Below are positions 7,698 through 15,977 of a DNA stretch of 64,000 nt, piece after piece. The translations under genes were made by a program, and so were the position numbers. Each line of letters begins with the position of its first letter. The stretch's first letter is position 1. Under the pieces are notes generated by a model. That model saw only the letters and a program-made list of their open reading frames with translations, did no database searches and had not been told where the DNA came from. Origin of the DNA: Fluviicoccus keumensis (GTDB lineage: Bacteria; Pseudomonadota; Gammaproteobacteria; Pseudomonadales; Moraxellaceae); assembly GCF_004217445.1 (NCBI RefSeq), contig NZ_SHKX01000012.1, positions 186,001 through 250,000 on the forward strand. The letters run 5' to 3'.

Positions 7698-8357
7698 ATG
7701 AAATCGACGATGGCTATGGAAAACCGGATCGAAATACTCAAGGCGGATGTCCAGCAAAAGGTCGGCCGCAACATCATCCTGTTCCAGCAGGTGGAGGCCA
7801 TGCTCAATTTTCTGGCGGCCTATGGCGAGTTCTCGCCGCGCACCAATGAAGAAGCCCAATTTGAGGATTTACGGAAACGACTGCTGATCACCCTGGCCGG
7901 ATATCGCCAGGAGCTCATGCTTGAATTTCTGGCCCGTTGCCAGCTATCGTCCGCCGACAGTCTGCTACAGGCCGTGGTTTATCTGGACGGTCAGATGGAT
8001 CGTCTGCTGCCGGAAGTCGAACGCTTGCAGACGCTGGTGAAGAACCAGCAAGCGGCGATGAAGGAGTGGGCCGCCATTCTGGATGGAAAACCGATTGAAG
8101 AATTGCTGAGCCAGCATGAAACCCTGATCCGGGTGCTGGACGATTACGCCCGCATGGCGACGGGGGAAGGGCGATGGGTGCCGGTGTTCGACGTGTCCCA
8201 CCGCCTGTCGAAGTCGATGCCGCAGGAGATGTCGGCGCTGGAAGCCACGTACGGTTCCCGCAACCTGCTCAGCCTGATCCGCGCCTGCGGCAAGTTTGAA
8301 GTCAATGCCCGCGCCACCGACAGCCGGCCCGAATACTGGTTCCGGCTGAAGGCCTAG
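7698..8357 (+). CDS. OST-HTH/LOTUS domain protein with helical N-terminus
   Basis: A 219-residue soluble protein. The last 65 residues fit the OST-HTH/LOTUS pattern: a GRWVPV segment, an ATYGSRNLLSLI helix and a KFEV strand, ending with a YWFRLK strand. LOTUS domains bind RNA, including G-quadruplex RNA in some cases, and bacterial versions often accompany NYN or PIN nucleases. The first 150 residues are predicted to be long helices with a possible coiled coil around the PEVERLQTLVKNQQAAM region. No nuclease is fused or adjacent. The start is uncertain: ATG 7698 and ATG 7710 are both possible and neither has a good ribosome binding site. It follows the fadI terminator and converges on the phospholipase-like gene. 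Confidence 0.75.
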   Translation: MKSTMAMENRIEILKADVQQKVGRNIILFQQVEAMLNFLAAYGEFSPRTNEEAQFEDLRKRLLITLAGYRQELMLEFLARCQLSSADSLLQAVVYLDGQMDRLLPEVERLQTLVKNQQAAMKEWAAILDGKPIEELLSQHETLIRVLDDYARMATGEGRWVPVFDVSHRLSKSMPQEMSALEATYGSRNLLSLIRACGKFEVNARATDSRPEYWFRLKA

Positions 8358-8367
8358 CGCTTCCGGA

Positions 8368-9567
8368 TCAGGGAATGATCCAGTTTCCTTCCGTGGCGAT
8401 GTCGTTGTGCTTCAGCCACACCGTGCTGACGCCGTTCTTCGCCGCCTTCAGCTTCTCGTTGTCGAGGCTGTTGGTCGGCACGTCAAACACATAACCGTTG
8501 CCCAGCAGGGCGCAGGCCGCCGCGCCGCCGCTCCAGGTGCCGGTCTGGCCGGTAATGGCCCAGTTGTTGGTGCCGGGCTGGTGGCAGGCATAGGCATAGC
8601 TGTTGCTGCACTCGGTGTCGTCCCAGCGGCCGTTGCCCCATTGCACGGCGCAATCCTGGTTGCCGTTGTAGTTGTTCGGTTCGCCCACATCCCAGCTCCA
8701 GACCGCTGCGGCCAAGCGTCCGTCCGTATTGGTGAACTGGTCCAGGTTGACGATGTTGCCGCCGGTCTTGAAGGCGGTGGTGACATCGGCGGCGGTGATA
8801 CGGTCCACGCCGCCGTTCAGCAGGCCGTTGATGTAGCCGATCATGGTGCCGTCTTCCCAGATGCGGTCGACATTGCCCAGGCTGGTGTAAGCCAGCGACG
8901 CCAGGCTGCCGTTGCTGGAACAGCCGCCATCCTTCCACAGCACCACTTGCTTGCCCGCCTGACGCACCTGCTGCTTGGTCAGCGTATCGGGAATGGCCTT
9001 GCAGCCGCCGCTGCTGTAAATCTTCCCGCCCAGCTTGTCGTTCAACACCTTCAGCAGTTCCGACTGGTGGCCGTCGGTGTGGTCCTCGATGTAGAGGATG
9101 ATCACTTCATTGCTGTTCTGGTCCAGCCAGTTGCGCACTTCCTGCATGCCGTCGCGCACGAAGCGGTCGGTCAGGCTGCAACCCAGATGCCAGCTGCCCA
9201 TGCTGGCGCCGATGCCGGAGTGGCACAGCAGCAGGTCGTTGCCCCATTGCCAGGGCCAGCCGTTGGTGTGCGCGGTCCAGTGTGCATCCAGCTCGATGAA
9301 GCGTGCGCCCAGACGCAGTTGGTCGTAAATCGAGAATTTCTGTTGCGGGTCCAGATAGCTGTCGGCATCGCGGTAAACCGCGGAGTTATAGCTGTTGTGT
9401 GTGCCGATGATGTTGTTGTCCTTCAGCGGCGAAGCGATGTCCAGCTTGCGTTGCATGGCGTTGGCCTTGCCCACCCAGCTGTTGTTGTAATCGGAAATGC
9501 TGTCGGCAACGGCGGCGGAGCCGATCATCAGGCCCAGCAGGCCGGCAATGGCGGTCATTTTTTGCAT
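8368..9567 (-). CDS. Secreted PI-PLC-like phosphodiesterase with C-type-lectin-like C-terminus
   Basis: A 399-residue exported protein. Residues 1-22 are a signal peptide (KMTAIAGLLGLMIGSAAVA), and GAGGGG precedes the ATG at 9567. The first domain is PI-PLC X-like: GTHNSYNS and IELDAHW supply the two expected active-site regions, followed by a VIILYIEDH strand. Residues 286-399 contain C-type lectin signatures: GEPNN, a pair of cysteines around GRWDD, then WSGGAAAC and a VWLKHND...GNW stretch. The lectin halves appear in reversed order compared with a standard domain. It probably cleaves a phospholipid or glycolipid headgroup outside the cell, with the tail possibly binding sugars. It stands alone, convergent with the LOTUS gene. 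Confidence 0.85.
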   Translation of the reverse strand: MQKMTAIAGLLGLMIGSAAVADSISDYNNSWVGKANAMQRKLDIASPLKDNNIIGTHNSYNSAVYRDADSYLDPQQKFSIYDQLRLGARFIELDAHWTAHTNGWPWQWGNDLLLCHSGIGASMGSWHLGCSLTDRFVRDGMQEVRNWLDQNSNEVIILYIEDHTDGHQSELLKVLNDKLGGKIYSSGGCKAIPDTLTKQQVRQAGKQVVLWKDGGCSSNGSLASLAYTSLGNVDRIWEDGTMIGYINGLLNGGVDRITAADVTTAFKTGGNIVNLDQFTNTDGRLAAAVWSWDVGEPNNYNGNQDCAVQWGNGRWDDTECSNSYAYACHQPGTNNWAITGQTGTWSGGAAACALLGNGYVFDVPTNSLDNEKLKAAKNGVSTVWLKHNDIATEGNWIIP

Positions 9568-9796
9568 GAGAGTCCCCTCATTCAAACGGATTATTGTGGT
9601 GTGTGTCACAAAGCGTGCTGTGAATCTTAAACTTCGCCTGTTTTTCGCACAGGACAGCGGCGGACAAAAATCGGGATAACTCCGGCCAGCCGATGACCGG
9701 CAGCCGCATCGACTCCGCAAAAAACCGGCGGATGGTGGCGGGAAAACCAGCGGAAGAATTGTGAAAAGGCGACGAGGGGATAAACGGTCAGCGGGG

Positions 9797-9825
9797 AAAA
9801 CGGGAGCCGGATTGACCGGCTCCCG
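9797..9825 (-). terminator. Intrinsic terminator downstream of terD
   Basis: CGGGAGCCGG (9801-9810) and CCGGCTCCCG (9816-9825) form a perfect 10-bp stem with a 5-nt loop. Read on the minus strand the stem is followed by TTTTCCCC, so it ends the transcript carrying terD, whose stop is at 9838. Confidence 0.8.
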
Positions 9826-9837
9826 GCAGGGATCGGC

Positions 9838-10413
9838 TTACTGGTAGCCGCCCACGAAATCGCCCAGGTCGAGGCGGTAGCCTGCGCCCACGGCCTTGAA
9901 CGACCATTCGCCGTTCTGGCGGAAGAACGAGCCGAATTGCACGGCGGTTTCCTGCGAGAACATTTCATCCAGATCGTATTCCGCCACCACACGGCCGGTG
10001 GCATCGTCATACAGGCGGATATAGGCGTTCTGGATCTGGCCGAAGTTCTGGCCGCGCGCCACCGCGTCATGGATGGTAACGATGAAGGAAATCTCGCGGG
10101 CATCGGCATGGATCTTGTCCAGGCTGACGCGGATGGTTTCATCATCGCCGCCCGCATCGCCGGTGCGGTTGTCGCCGGAGTGGATGACGCTGCCATCCGG
10201 TGACTGCTTGTTGTTGTAGAACACGAAATATTCGTCGGCAATCAGCTTCGGCTCGTTGGCCGCGTTCAGCCGGCAGATGAACACCGAGGCATCCAGGTCA
10301 AAGTCGCCACCGCCGCTGCGCTTGTCCCAGCCCAGCCCGACGCGGATGTTGCGCAGCGCGGGTTCGGTCTTGGTCAGGTTGATGCCGTCGCCTTTCTTCA
10401 GGTTGATAGCCAT
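9838..10413 (-). CDS. terD: TerD family stress/tellurium-resistance protein
   Basis: A 191-residue TerD/TerE/CABP1-family protein of standard length. It carries the two acidic calcium-binding signatures, GGDFDLDASVF at about 35-45 and GDNRTGDAGGDDE at about 80-92, and the conserved DARE and QIQNAYIRLYD segments. TerD proteins bind Ca2+ and act with TerC and TelA-type proteins at the inner membrane in responses to tellurite, phage or oxidative stress. An AAGGAG ribosome binding site precedes the ATG. It follows the TelA gene by 36 bp and is the last gene before a terminator. Only one Ter paralogue is present here, with no TerC or TerZABE nearby. Confidence 0.92.
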   Translation of the reverse strand: MAINLKKGDGINLTKTEPALRNIRVGLGWDKRSGGGDFDLDASVFICRLNAANEPKLIADEYFVFYNNKQSPDGSVIHSGDNRTGDAGGDDETIRVSLDKIHADAREISFIVTIHDAVARGQNFGQIQNAYIRLYDDATGRVVAEYDLDEMFSQETAVQFGSFFRQNGEWSFKAVGAGYRLDLGDFVGGYQ

Positions 10414-10449
10414 CAGGGTCTCCTTATCAGAAAATGGGGTATCCGGGGC

Positions 10450-11676
10450 TTAGCCGCCGTTCATGCGCTGGATCAGTTCCGCCTTCATTTCTTCCATGCG
10501 TCCGGCGGCCTGCTGCCGTGACTGCTCGCCGTCGCGCTGGATCTGTTCCACTTCTTCCATGGTCGAAATCAGCGTCTGCTGCACGTGTTCCAGGGTCTCG
10601 ATATCGACCACCGAGCGCTGGTTGGCGCGGGCGGTATTGATCGAGTTCTGGCGCAGCAGGTCGGCGTTGCGGCGCATCAGTTCGTTGGTGGTGTCGTCGA
10701 TCTTTTGGGTCAGCTCCACCGCCTGTTGCTGCTCCATCAGCGCGATGGCCAGCGTGAACTGTTTCTTCCAGCTGGGAATGGTCAGCTCCTGCAAATTGCG
10801 GAACTTGTCGATCAGGATGCGGTTGTTCGACTGCACCATGCGGATCATCGGCGCGGTCTGCACCGCCACCATCTGCATGGTGCGCAGGTCGTGCACACGC
10901 TTGTCGAGGCGGGTGATCAGGTCTTGCAGGTCGGCCAGCTGCTGCGCTTCCATCGGGTCGCTGGCGGCCGGGGCGGCCTGACGCTGCGCCAGCTCCTGCC
11001 GCAGTTCCTCCAGCTTGATTTCACCTACCAGGATGTTGCAGTCCAGATTGTGGTATTCCTCGACATTGAAGTCATAAACCTGGTCGAGGTCGCGGATGCG
11101 GGTATCGAGCCGGGTTTGCGACATCCTGATTTCGCCGACCAGCTTTTCCATCTGTTTGCTGAGCGTGTCGTATTTGCCCAGCAGCTTTTCCTTGCCCATG
11201 CGGAAGGAGTCGATCAACCCGCCGATCAGCGGAATCTTCGAGCCGGAGCCGCTGTTCTTCACCAGCGCCTGCACATTGATGCCCTTGGCCAGCAGCACCA
11301 CTTCCTGCAACTTCTCGCCCAGCCCGTCCATATCCTTGGTCTTGACCTGCGTCAGCAGCTTGTCGGAGTACTGGACAATCTTTTCCCCGGCGCGCGCGCC
11401 AAGCTGGTGCACGGCGTTGGTCTGTTTTGGATCGAAGGACTGCGCCATGCGCGCCACTTCCTGCCGCAACCTGTCGACATCGGTGCCGGCCTGCTGCAGA
11501 CGCTCGCGATTGCGCTCGAACACCACATCAATGGCGGCCACGGCGGGGGCGGCCGATTCGACCACCATCGGCGGTGTCGCGGCGGAGGCGGCGACCGGCG
11601 GCAGGTTCACTGCGTCCGCCGCCGGAGCCGGATTAGCGGGCGCCGTCTGGAACGGGGAAACGGGCTTAAAGCTCAT
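10450..11676 (-). CDS. telA: Toxic anion resistance protein TelA family
   Basis: A 408-residue TelA-family protein. After a Pro/Ala-rich N-terminus it has the family's long helical body, including the VKNSGSGSKIPLIGG loop, a QLxxLxxxQTRLDTRIRDLDQVYDFN helix and the conserved IPSWKKQFTLAIALMEQQQA segment. TelA proteins are cytoplasmic or peripheral and are linked to tellurite, antibiotic and phage tolerance alongside TerD proteins; their mechanism is not settled. Its ATG overlaps the stop of the upstream paralogue by ATGA, indicating translational coupling. An AAGGA ribosome binding site lies inside that gene. Confidence 0.9.
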   Translation of the reverse strand: MSFKPVSPFQTAPANPAPAADAVNLPPVAASAATPPMVVESAAPAVAAIDVVFERNRERLQQAGTDVDRLRQEVARMAQSFDPKQTNAVHQLGARAGEKIVQYSDKLLTQVKTKDMDGLGEKLQEVVLLAKGINVQALVKNSGSGSKIPLIGGLIDSFRMGKEKLLGKYDTLSKQMEKLVGEIRMSQTRLDTRIRDLDQVYDFNVEEYHNLDCNILVGEIKLEELRQELAQRQAAPAASDPMEAQQLADLQDLITRLDKRVHDLRTMQMVAVQTAPMIRMVQSNNRILIDKFRNLQELTIPSWKKQFTLAIALMEQQQAVELTQKIDDTTNELMRRNADLLRQNSINTARANQRSVVDIETLEHVQQTLISTMEEVEQIQRDGEQSRQQAAGRMEEMKAELIQRMNGG

Positions 11677-12749
11677 GGGATGTCCTTGTCAGCGTTGATG
11701 GCCTGCAGGCGTTCCTGCAAGGCCAATTGGGTGGATTCGAGCCTGGAATACAGCTCGGCCTGACTGTCGCCCGCCGAGGCGGAAAACAGCGCCATGACCT
11801 GCTGCCGCCAGGCCGGAATCACCAAGGTAATGGTTTCGTGGGTCTGGTCAATCAGCGAATGCGTGTTTTTTTGTTCCAGCCGCAGTTGGCTCATGCGCAG
11901 CAACACCGTGTGCCGCAACAGCGACAGGTTGTGCAGGCGGCGCTCGAAGCGGGCGAGGGCGTCCAGCCGGTCCTGATGCTGCTGGCGGGCGAAGAAGTCG
12001 CCCTCGACAGGATTTTCCTGTTCCAGCTGCCGCCGCTCGCGGGCGGCGCACAGCTGCCCGGCAACCATTTGCGTGGTGATGGCGCGGAATTGCAGCTCGT
12101 TCTTTTCCAGCAGGTCGACAAAGGCCTGCTGCGCCTTTTTCAGCAGCGCCAGCCGCTCCAGGCAACTGGCTGCAATGGCGGTGATCTCGTGCTCCAGCTG
12201 GCGGAAACCCTCGCGGTCGCTGACGCCGCGCGTGAACAGCGAGCGCAGGAAACCGCCCCCCGTGTTTTCCCGGAGCGCATCCAGGTTCACCTTGCGCGTC
12301 AGTTGCAGGATGGCTCCGAGATAATGACGGATTTGCGCCGGATACTGGCTTTGGGAAATTTCCGCCAGACGGTTGAGGATGTTGTCGGAAAACAGGCTGA
12401 GGTCGCCCCCAAATTCGCCGACATAGGTCGGGTCATCCAGCCGGATGCTGTCCTGCAGCAGCAGGATGCGGGAAATCTCGGCGTCAGCAAAGATGAAGTC
12501 ATCCAGATTCAGCTCACGCACGGCGGCTTCCACCCCGGCGCGCTGCTCGGCGGTGACTTCGGCATGCACGGCGGGACGGAATACCGGCTTGGGCGGCGCG
12601 GCGTTTTCAGGTTGGACGGGCGGAACGGCAGTGGTGGTCTGACCCAGCTTGCGCGCTTCCAGCGAGGCAAACAGCGAACTGCCCGGCGCCGGTGCTGCCG
12701 GTTCCGGATCAGGTTTGCCGCTGTTCAGTTCGTGAAAGGTCTTGACCAT
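11673..12749 (-). CDS. Divergent TelA-like paralogue, partner of TelA
   Basis: A 358-residue protein that parallels TelA. Its segment from LLRHTVLLRMSQL to TLVIPAWRQQVMALF lines up with the TelA block ending IPSWKKQF, and both proteins share a Pro/Ala-rich N-terminal tail before a long helical bundle. Similarity elsewhere is low, so it may be annotated as hypothetical. Its stop overlaps the telA start by 4 nt and its own start lies 21 bp after the LpxL stop, so lpxL, this gene, telA and terD look like one transcript. A likely role is a second subunit of a TelA assembly; this is inference from sequence parallel and coupling. Confidence 0.75.
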   Translation of the reverse strand: MVKTFHELNSGKPDPEPAAPAPGSSLFASLEARKLGQTTTAVPPVQPENAAPPKPVFRPAVHAEVTAEQRAGVEAAVRELNLDDFIFADAEISRILLLQDSIRLDDPTYVGEFGGDLSLFSDNILNRLAEISQSQYPAQIRHYLGAILQLTRKVNLDALRENTGGGFLRSLFTRGVSDREGFRQLEHEITAIAASCLERLALLKKAQQAFVDLLEKNELQFRAITTQMVAGQLCAARERRQLEQENPVEGDFFARQQHQDRLDALARFERRLHNLSLLRHTVLLRMSQLRLEQKNTHSLIDQTHETITLVIPAWRQQVMALFSASAGDSQAELYSRLESTQLALQERLQAINADKDIP

Positions 12750-12770
12750 CTGCCTGCCGGACTCCTGTGC

Positions 12771-13697
12771 TTACTGGTAGACATCCTTCAGCGTTTCGCA
12801 CACCTTGAAGCGCTTATAGGACCACTGGTACTGCGTCGGGTCGCGGCGGATCAGGCTTTCCATGCTGTGATTCATGCCGCTGGCCGCCGTGAACAGATCC
12901 TGGCTGTAGATGTCGGGATGGGGCGCTTCAAAATAAATCTCGAAGCCTTCGCCGTTGGGCAGGCGTGTACAGGTCATGCCGACCACGGTGCAGCCGGTCT
13001 TCTGGATCAGGCGCGGGGTCAACGCCGTGCTCCAGGTGGAAATGCCGAAGAAGGGCGCGAACAGGCCGCCGTTCTGGTGCGGCACGTGGTCAGGCAGGAT
13101 GATGGTGAAACCGCCGGTCTTCAGGCATTTCAGCATTTGCTTAACGCCGCGCTCATCGGTAGGCACCATCTGCGCGCTCAGGCGGCTGCGCGCCTCGCGC
13201 ACGAAGGTATCCACCCCGCGGTCCTTGCCGGGTTTGTACATGATCACGGCGGGCGCATGCTGGTTCAACCAGGCGTTCATGAACTCCCAGGTGCCGTAGT
13301 GCGGCGTCAGCGCCAGCACGCCCTTGCCGGACTTTAGGGCGTCAAAGAACAGGTGGCCGTTGGTCACCTTCTGGATCTGCTCGATGCTGTAGGACGGCGG
13401 TTCGCCCCAGGTCTTGGCGAACTCCAGCGCCGTTTGCCCGGTCACGATCAGGTTCTGCTTCACCGTTTCCTCGATCCATTCGTCCGACTTCTCGGGAAAG
13501 CAGATTTTCAGGTTGCGGCGGATCACCCAGACGTTGTGGCCGGGAAACCACGAGGCGATGATGCCCAGCCAGCGGCCGATGCGTTGCAGGGTAGGCAGGG
13601 ACAGGCGGCTGAAGCGGCGCAGCAGCCCCAGGATGATCTTGTCGCGCCGGGTCAGTTCGCCGGTCGCCTCGGGCAGTCGTTGTATGGTGGAAGACAT
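12771..13697 (-). CDS. lpxL: Lipid A biosynthesis acyltransferase, LpxL/HtrB family
   Basis: A 308-residue protein of the usual LpxL length. The HX4E catalytic motif is His133 to Glu138 (HYGTWE), and the downstream KPGKDRGVDTFVREAR, ERGVKQMLKCLKTGG and ILPDH blocks are typical of the family. The enzyme adds a secondary acyl chain to Kdo-lipid A, or a precursor, at the inner membrane. The start at 13697 gives an N-terminus like other members; longer open frames upstream lack support. It diverges from miaE and is followed closely by the TelA-like genes, an unusual pairing. Acyl-chain length preference cannot be read from sequence. Confidence 0.88.
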   Translation of the reverse strand: MSSTIQRLPEATGELTRRDKIILGLLRRFSRLSLPTLQRIGRWLGIIASWFPGHNVWVIRRNLKICFPEKSDEWIEETVKQNLIVTGQTALEFAKTWGEPPSYSIEQIQKVTNGHLFFDALKSGKGVLALTPHYGTWEFMNAWLNQHAPAVIMYKPGKDRGVDTFVREARSRLSAQMVPTDERGVKQMLKCLKTGGFTIILPDHVPHQNGGLFAPFFGISTWSTALTPRLIQKTGCTVVGMTCTRLPNGEGFEIYFEAPHPDIYSQDLFTAASGMNHSMESLIRRDPTQYQWSYKRFKVCETLKDVYQ

Positions 13698-13811
13698 AAT
13701 CCGTCGGTATGGCCAGTTGGGCCGCTTCCGTGCAGGGCACGCGCGGCCATCATGAGAAGTATTTTGTCTAAGGATAAAGTAGCGGAGGGGCAACACCAAG
13801 ACCGGCTTGCG

Positions 13812-13817
13812 TATAAT
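13812..13817 (+). promoter_or_regulatory. Candidate -10 element of the miaE promoter
   Basis: A perfect TATAAT lies 25 bp before the miaE start in the divergent lpxL/miaE gap. No good -35 hexamer is visible at 16-18 bp, so the call rests on the -10 alone. Confidence 0.4.
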
Positions 13818-13842
13818 TGCCGTTTATTGTCTGGAGAACTCC

Positions 13843-14457
13843 ATGAATTTCATGCAGCCTGTCCGCGATTTCCTGGGATGCGCCACGCCGGACGCCTGGC
13901 TTCGTGAGGCCGTCAAGCAAATGCCGCTGCTGATGCAGGATCACGCCAACTGCGAGAAGAAGGCGGCCAGCACGGCCATGAACCTGATGTTCCGCTACAA
14001 CGACCGCCGCGAGTTGCAGCACAAGCTGGCGCAGTTGGCGCGGGAAGAGTTGCTGCATTACGAACAGGTCATGGAGATGATGGAGAAGCGCGGCATGAGC
14101 TACCGGCCGGTGTCGGCAGGGCGCTATGCCTCGGGGCTGCGCAAGCATATCCGCACGTCCGAGCCGGGGCATCTGGTGGATGTGCTGATTGTGGGGGCCT
14201 TTGTCGAGGCGCGGTCCTGCGAGCGCTTTGAGGCGCTGGCGCCGTTGGTGGATGCGGAGCTGGGGCGTTATTACACCTTCCTGCTGAAGTCCGAGTCGCG
14301 GCACTTTGAGTACTATCTGGACTTGGCGAAGGAGTACAGTCCGGAGCCGATTGAGTCGCGGGTGGCGTTTTTCCGGGAGGTGGAGGCGGAGTTGATGACG
14401 ACGCCGGATCCGGTTTTCAGGTTTCATAGCGGGGTGCCGATTGCGGAGGAAGGCTGA
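13843..14457 (+). CDS. miaE: tRNA 2-methylthio-N6-isopentenyladenosine hydroxylase MiaE
   Basis: A 204-residue ferritin-like di-iron monooxygenase. The metal ligands sit in DHANCEKKAA, in REELLHYEQV (ExxH) and in the later EARSCERFE and ESRHFEYY segments. MiaE hydroxylates the isopentenyl group of ms2i6A37 in tRNAs that read codons starting with U, using O2, so it links decoding to oxygen supply. The ATG at 13843 follows a CTGGAG ribosome binding site. It is a single gene, diverging from lpxL. The family match is clear over the whole length. Confidence 0.93.
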   Translation: MNFMQPVRDFLGCATPDAWLREAVKQMPLLMQDHANCEKKAASTAMNLMFRYNDRRELQHKLAQLAREELLHYEQVMEMMEKRGMSYRPVSAGRYASGLRKHIRTSEPGHLVDVLIVGAFVEARSCERFEALAPLVDAELGRYYTFLLKSESRHFEYYLDLAKEYSPEPIESRVAFFREVEAELMTTPDPVFRFHSGVPIAEEG

Positions 14458-14861
14458 CTTCCTTCGCTTGCAGCGTCCGCTGCTAAAGCATTGAGGCGGT
14501 CGTTAAATCTGGCCCTCCTTGCGGTAGTCGATTTCCCCAGTCACTTCCTCGCTGTCCTCAACCATTCCTCATGTTTGTGGTTACCCCCGCCCGGTCGAAT
14601 CAGTCCGTGAAACCGGTGATGGGCCGGAATTACCGGCTATTAAGAATTCACGCCAATACACTTCTAAACCGTCAGAATTTCGCAAGTCTTTTGCTGACGA
14701 ACGCTCATAAAATGGCGATCAGCGGCAGCGATGCCTGCTTTTCAAACAAAAATTAGTGTAATCACTCTAAAAGCCGTACCCCGACATACTCCGATAACAA
14801 TGAATAAATGACACGTGTCAAAACCCACGTGAACTTCAACCGGAAGTAGAGGACAACAACA
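14458..14861. other. Intergenic region between miaE and the first lipase gene
   Basis: About 400 bp without a convincing gene. The first half is unremarkable. The second half is more AT-rich and holds the first lipase promoter region, including the palindrome at 14809-14820 and an AGAGGA ribosome binding site just before 14862. A 61-codon open frame at 14571-14756 has no ribosome binding site or recognisable product and is not called. Confidence 0.6.
14809..14820. promoter_or_regulatory. Candidate operator upstream of lipase 1
   Basis: TGACACGTGTCA is a perfect 12-bp palindrome ending 41 bp before the lipase 1 start. The TGACA/TGTCA half-sites recur upstream of lipase 2 at 15978-15992, which suggests a shared dimeric regulator. 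Confidence 0.45.
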
Positions 14862-15800
14862 ATGTTCAAGAAGCTCATGACCGCCGCCGTCATTACCGGC
14901 GCAGCCCTTACCGCCAATGTCAGCAGCGCCTGGTGCCTGTTCAACTGCGACTACACCAAGACCAAGTACCCCGTGGTGCTGGCCCCCGGCGTGCTGGGCT
15001 TCGACAAGCTGGTCGGCTTCGTGGACTACTGGTACGGCATCCCCGGCGGTCTCAGCGACGGCGGTGCGCGTGTCTTCACCACTTCCGCTTCCGCGTTCAA
15101 CAGTTCCGAAGCGCGCGGCGAACAACTGCTGACGCAGGTGCAGGATATTCTGGCCATTACCGGCGTTTCTAAAGTTAACCTGATGGGCCACAGCCACGGC
15201 GGCTACTCGGTGCGTTATGTCGCTGACGTCATTCCGACCCGTGTGGCTTCCCTGACGCTGATCCACAGCCCGGTCAAGGGTTCGCCGGTGGCTGACCTGG
15301 TTCGCGGCGTGGCCGCTCCCGGCACCTTCTCCGAGACGGTGGTTCAGACCGTGGGTACGGCTGTGTCCCAGTTCATCACTTTCCTGGCGGGTAACAGCTA
15401 TCAGGAAGACTTCATGGCCAGCATGGACTCTTTCACCAAGACTGGCTCTGCCGCATTCATCGCCAAGCACCCCAACGGTGTGCCGACAACGGCTTGTGGC
15501 GAAGGCGCCTATACCGCCAATGGCATCCGTAACTACTCCTGGGGCGGCACCGCCACCATGGCGAACGTGCTTGATCCGCTTGACTACTTCTTCGGTCTGA
15601 CCGCTCTGGCCGGTAGCGAACCCAATGATGGTCTGGTCGGCCGTTGCTCCAGCCACTTTGGCAAGGTGCTGCGCGATGACTATCCGTGGAACCACGGCGA
15701 TGCCATCAACCAGCTGTTCGGGGTGCGCGGCCTGTTCACGCCCGATCCGGTGGATGTCTACCGCGAGCATGCCAACCGCCTGAAGAACGCCGGCGTCTGA
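14862..15800 (+). CDS. lipA: Secreted triacylglycerol lipase, foldase-dependent family I (copy 1)
   Basis: A 312-residue lipase precursor with a signal peptide ending around ANVSSA. The mature part opens with the APGVLGFD oxyanion region; the nucleophile is Ser111 in GHSHGG, with Asp256 in NDGLVG and His278 in NHGDAIN. Cys212 and Cys262 match the conserved disulfide of Pseudomonas/Burkholderia family I lipases. Two further cysteines (CLFNC) near the mature N-terminus are less usual. Such lipases leave by the Sec and type II routes and need a Lif foldase, encoded here after the second lipase. It has its own promoter region and terminator, so it is separate from the lipase 2-lif unit. About 80% identical to copy 2 by ungapped count. 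Confidence 0.93.
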   Translation: MFKKLMTAAVITGAALTANVSSAWCLFNCDYTKTKYPVVLAPGVLGFDKLVGFVDYWYGIPGGLSDGGARVFTTSASAFNSSEARGEQLLTQVQDILAITGVSKVNLMGHSHGGYSVRYVADVIPTRVASLTLIHSPVKGSPVADLVRGVAAPGTFSETVVQTVGTAVSQFITFLAGNSYQEDFMASMDSFTKTGSAAFIAKHPNGVPTTACGEGAYTANGIRNYSWGGTATMANVLDPLDYFFGLTALAGSEPNDGLVGRCSSHFGKVLRDDYPWNHGDAINQLFGVRGLFTPDPVDVYREHANRLKNAGV

Positions 15801-15815
15801 TCGCTCCGGTTGTCT

Positions 15816-15843
15816 GAAAAAGCGCCCCTTCGGGCGCTTTTTC
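15816..15843 (+). terminator. Intrinsic terminator of lipase 1
   Basis: GAAAAAGCGCCC (15816-15827) and GGGCGCTTTTTC (15832-15843) are perfect 12-bp arms around a CTTC loop with a T-run in the 3' arm. It lies 15 bp after the stop codon. Confidence 0.92.
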
Positions 15844-15921
15844 ATTTTGGAGCTCTCGTCAAGCGGGCAAGATGGTGACTGATGGTTTTTCAAACGGAAT
15901 TGAGGGAAAGGGATAGCAACT

Positions 15922-15936
15922 AATTGTCCGACAATT
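15922..15936. promoter_or_regulatory. Perfect 15-bp operator-like inverted repeat upstream of lipase 2
   Basis: AATTGTCCGACAATT has two exact 7-nt arms around one central base. A site of this symmetry, in a regulatory gap, fits a dimeric repressor or activator. No known regulator consensus was identified. Confidence 0.45.
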
Positions 15937-15977
15937 TTCACGTGGTCGACAAATTGCGACACCGCTCATCGTGTTTT

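Noticed and set aside
8407..9630. A 407-codon plus-strand frame opposite the phospholipase-like gene
   Set aside because: Antisense to a secreted enzyme with signal peptide and active-site motifs; the frame's product is Val/Ala/Gln-rich and shows no domain.
14571..14756. A 61-codon open frame between miaE and lipase 1
   Set aside because: No ribosome binding site, no recognisable product, and it lies in a likely promoter region.
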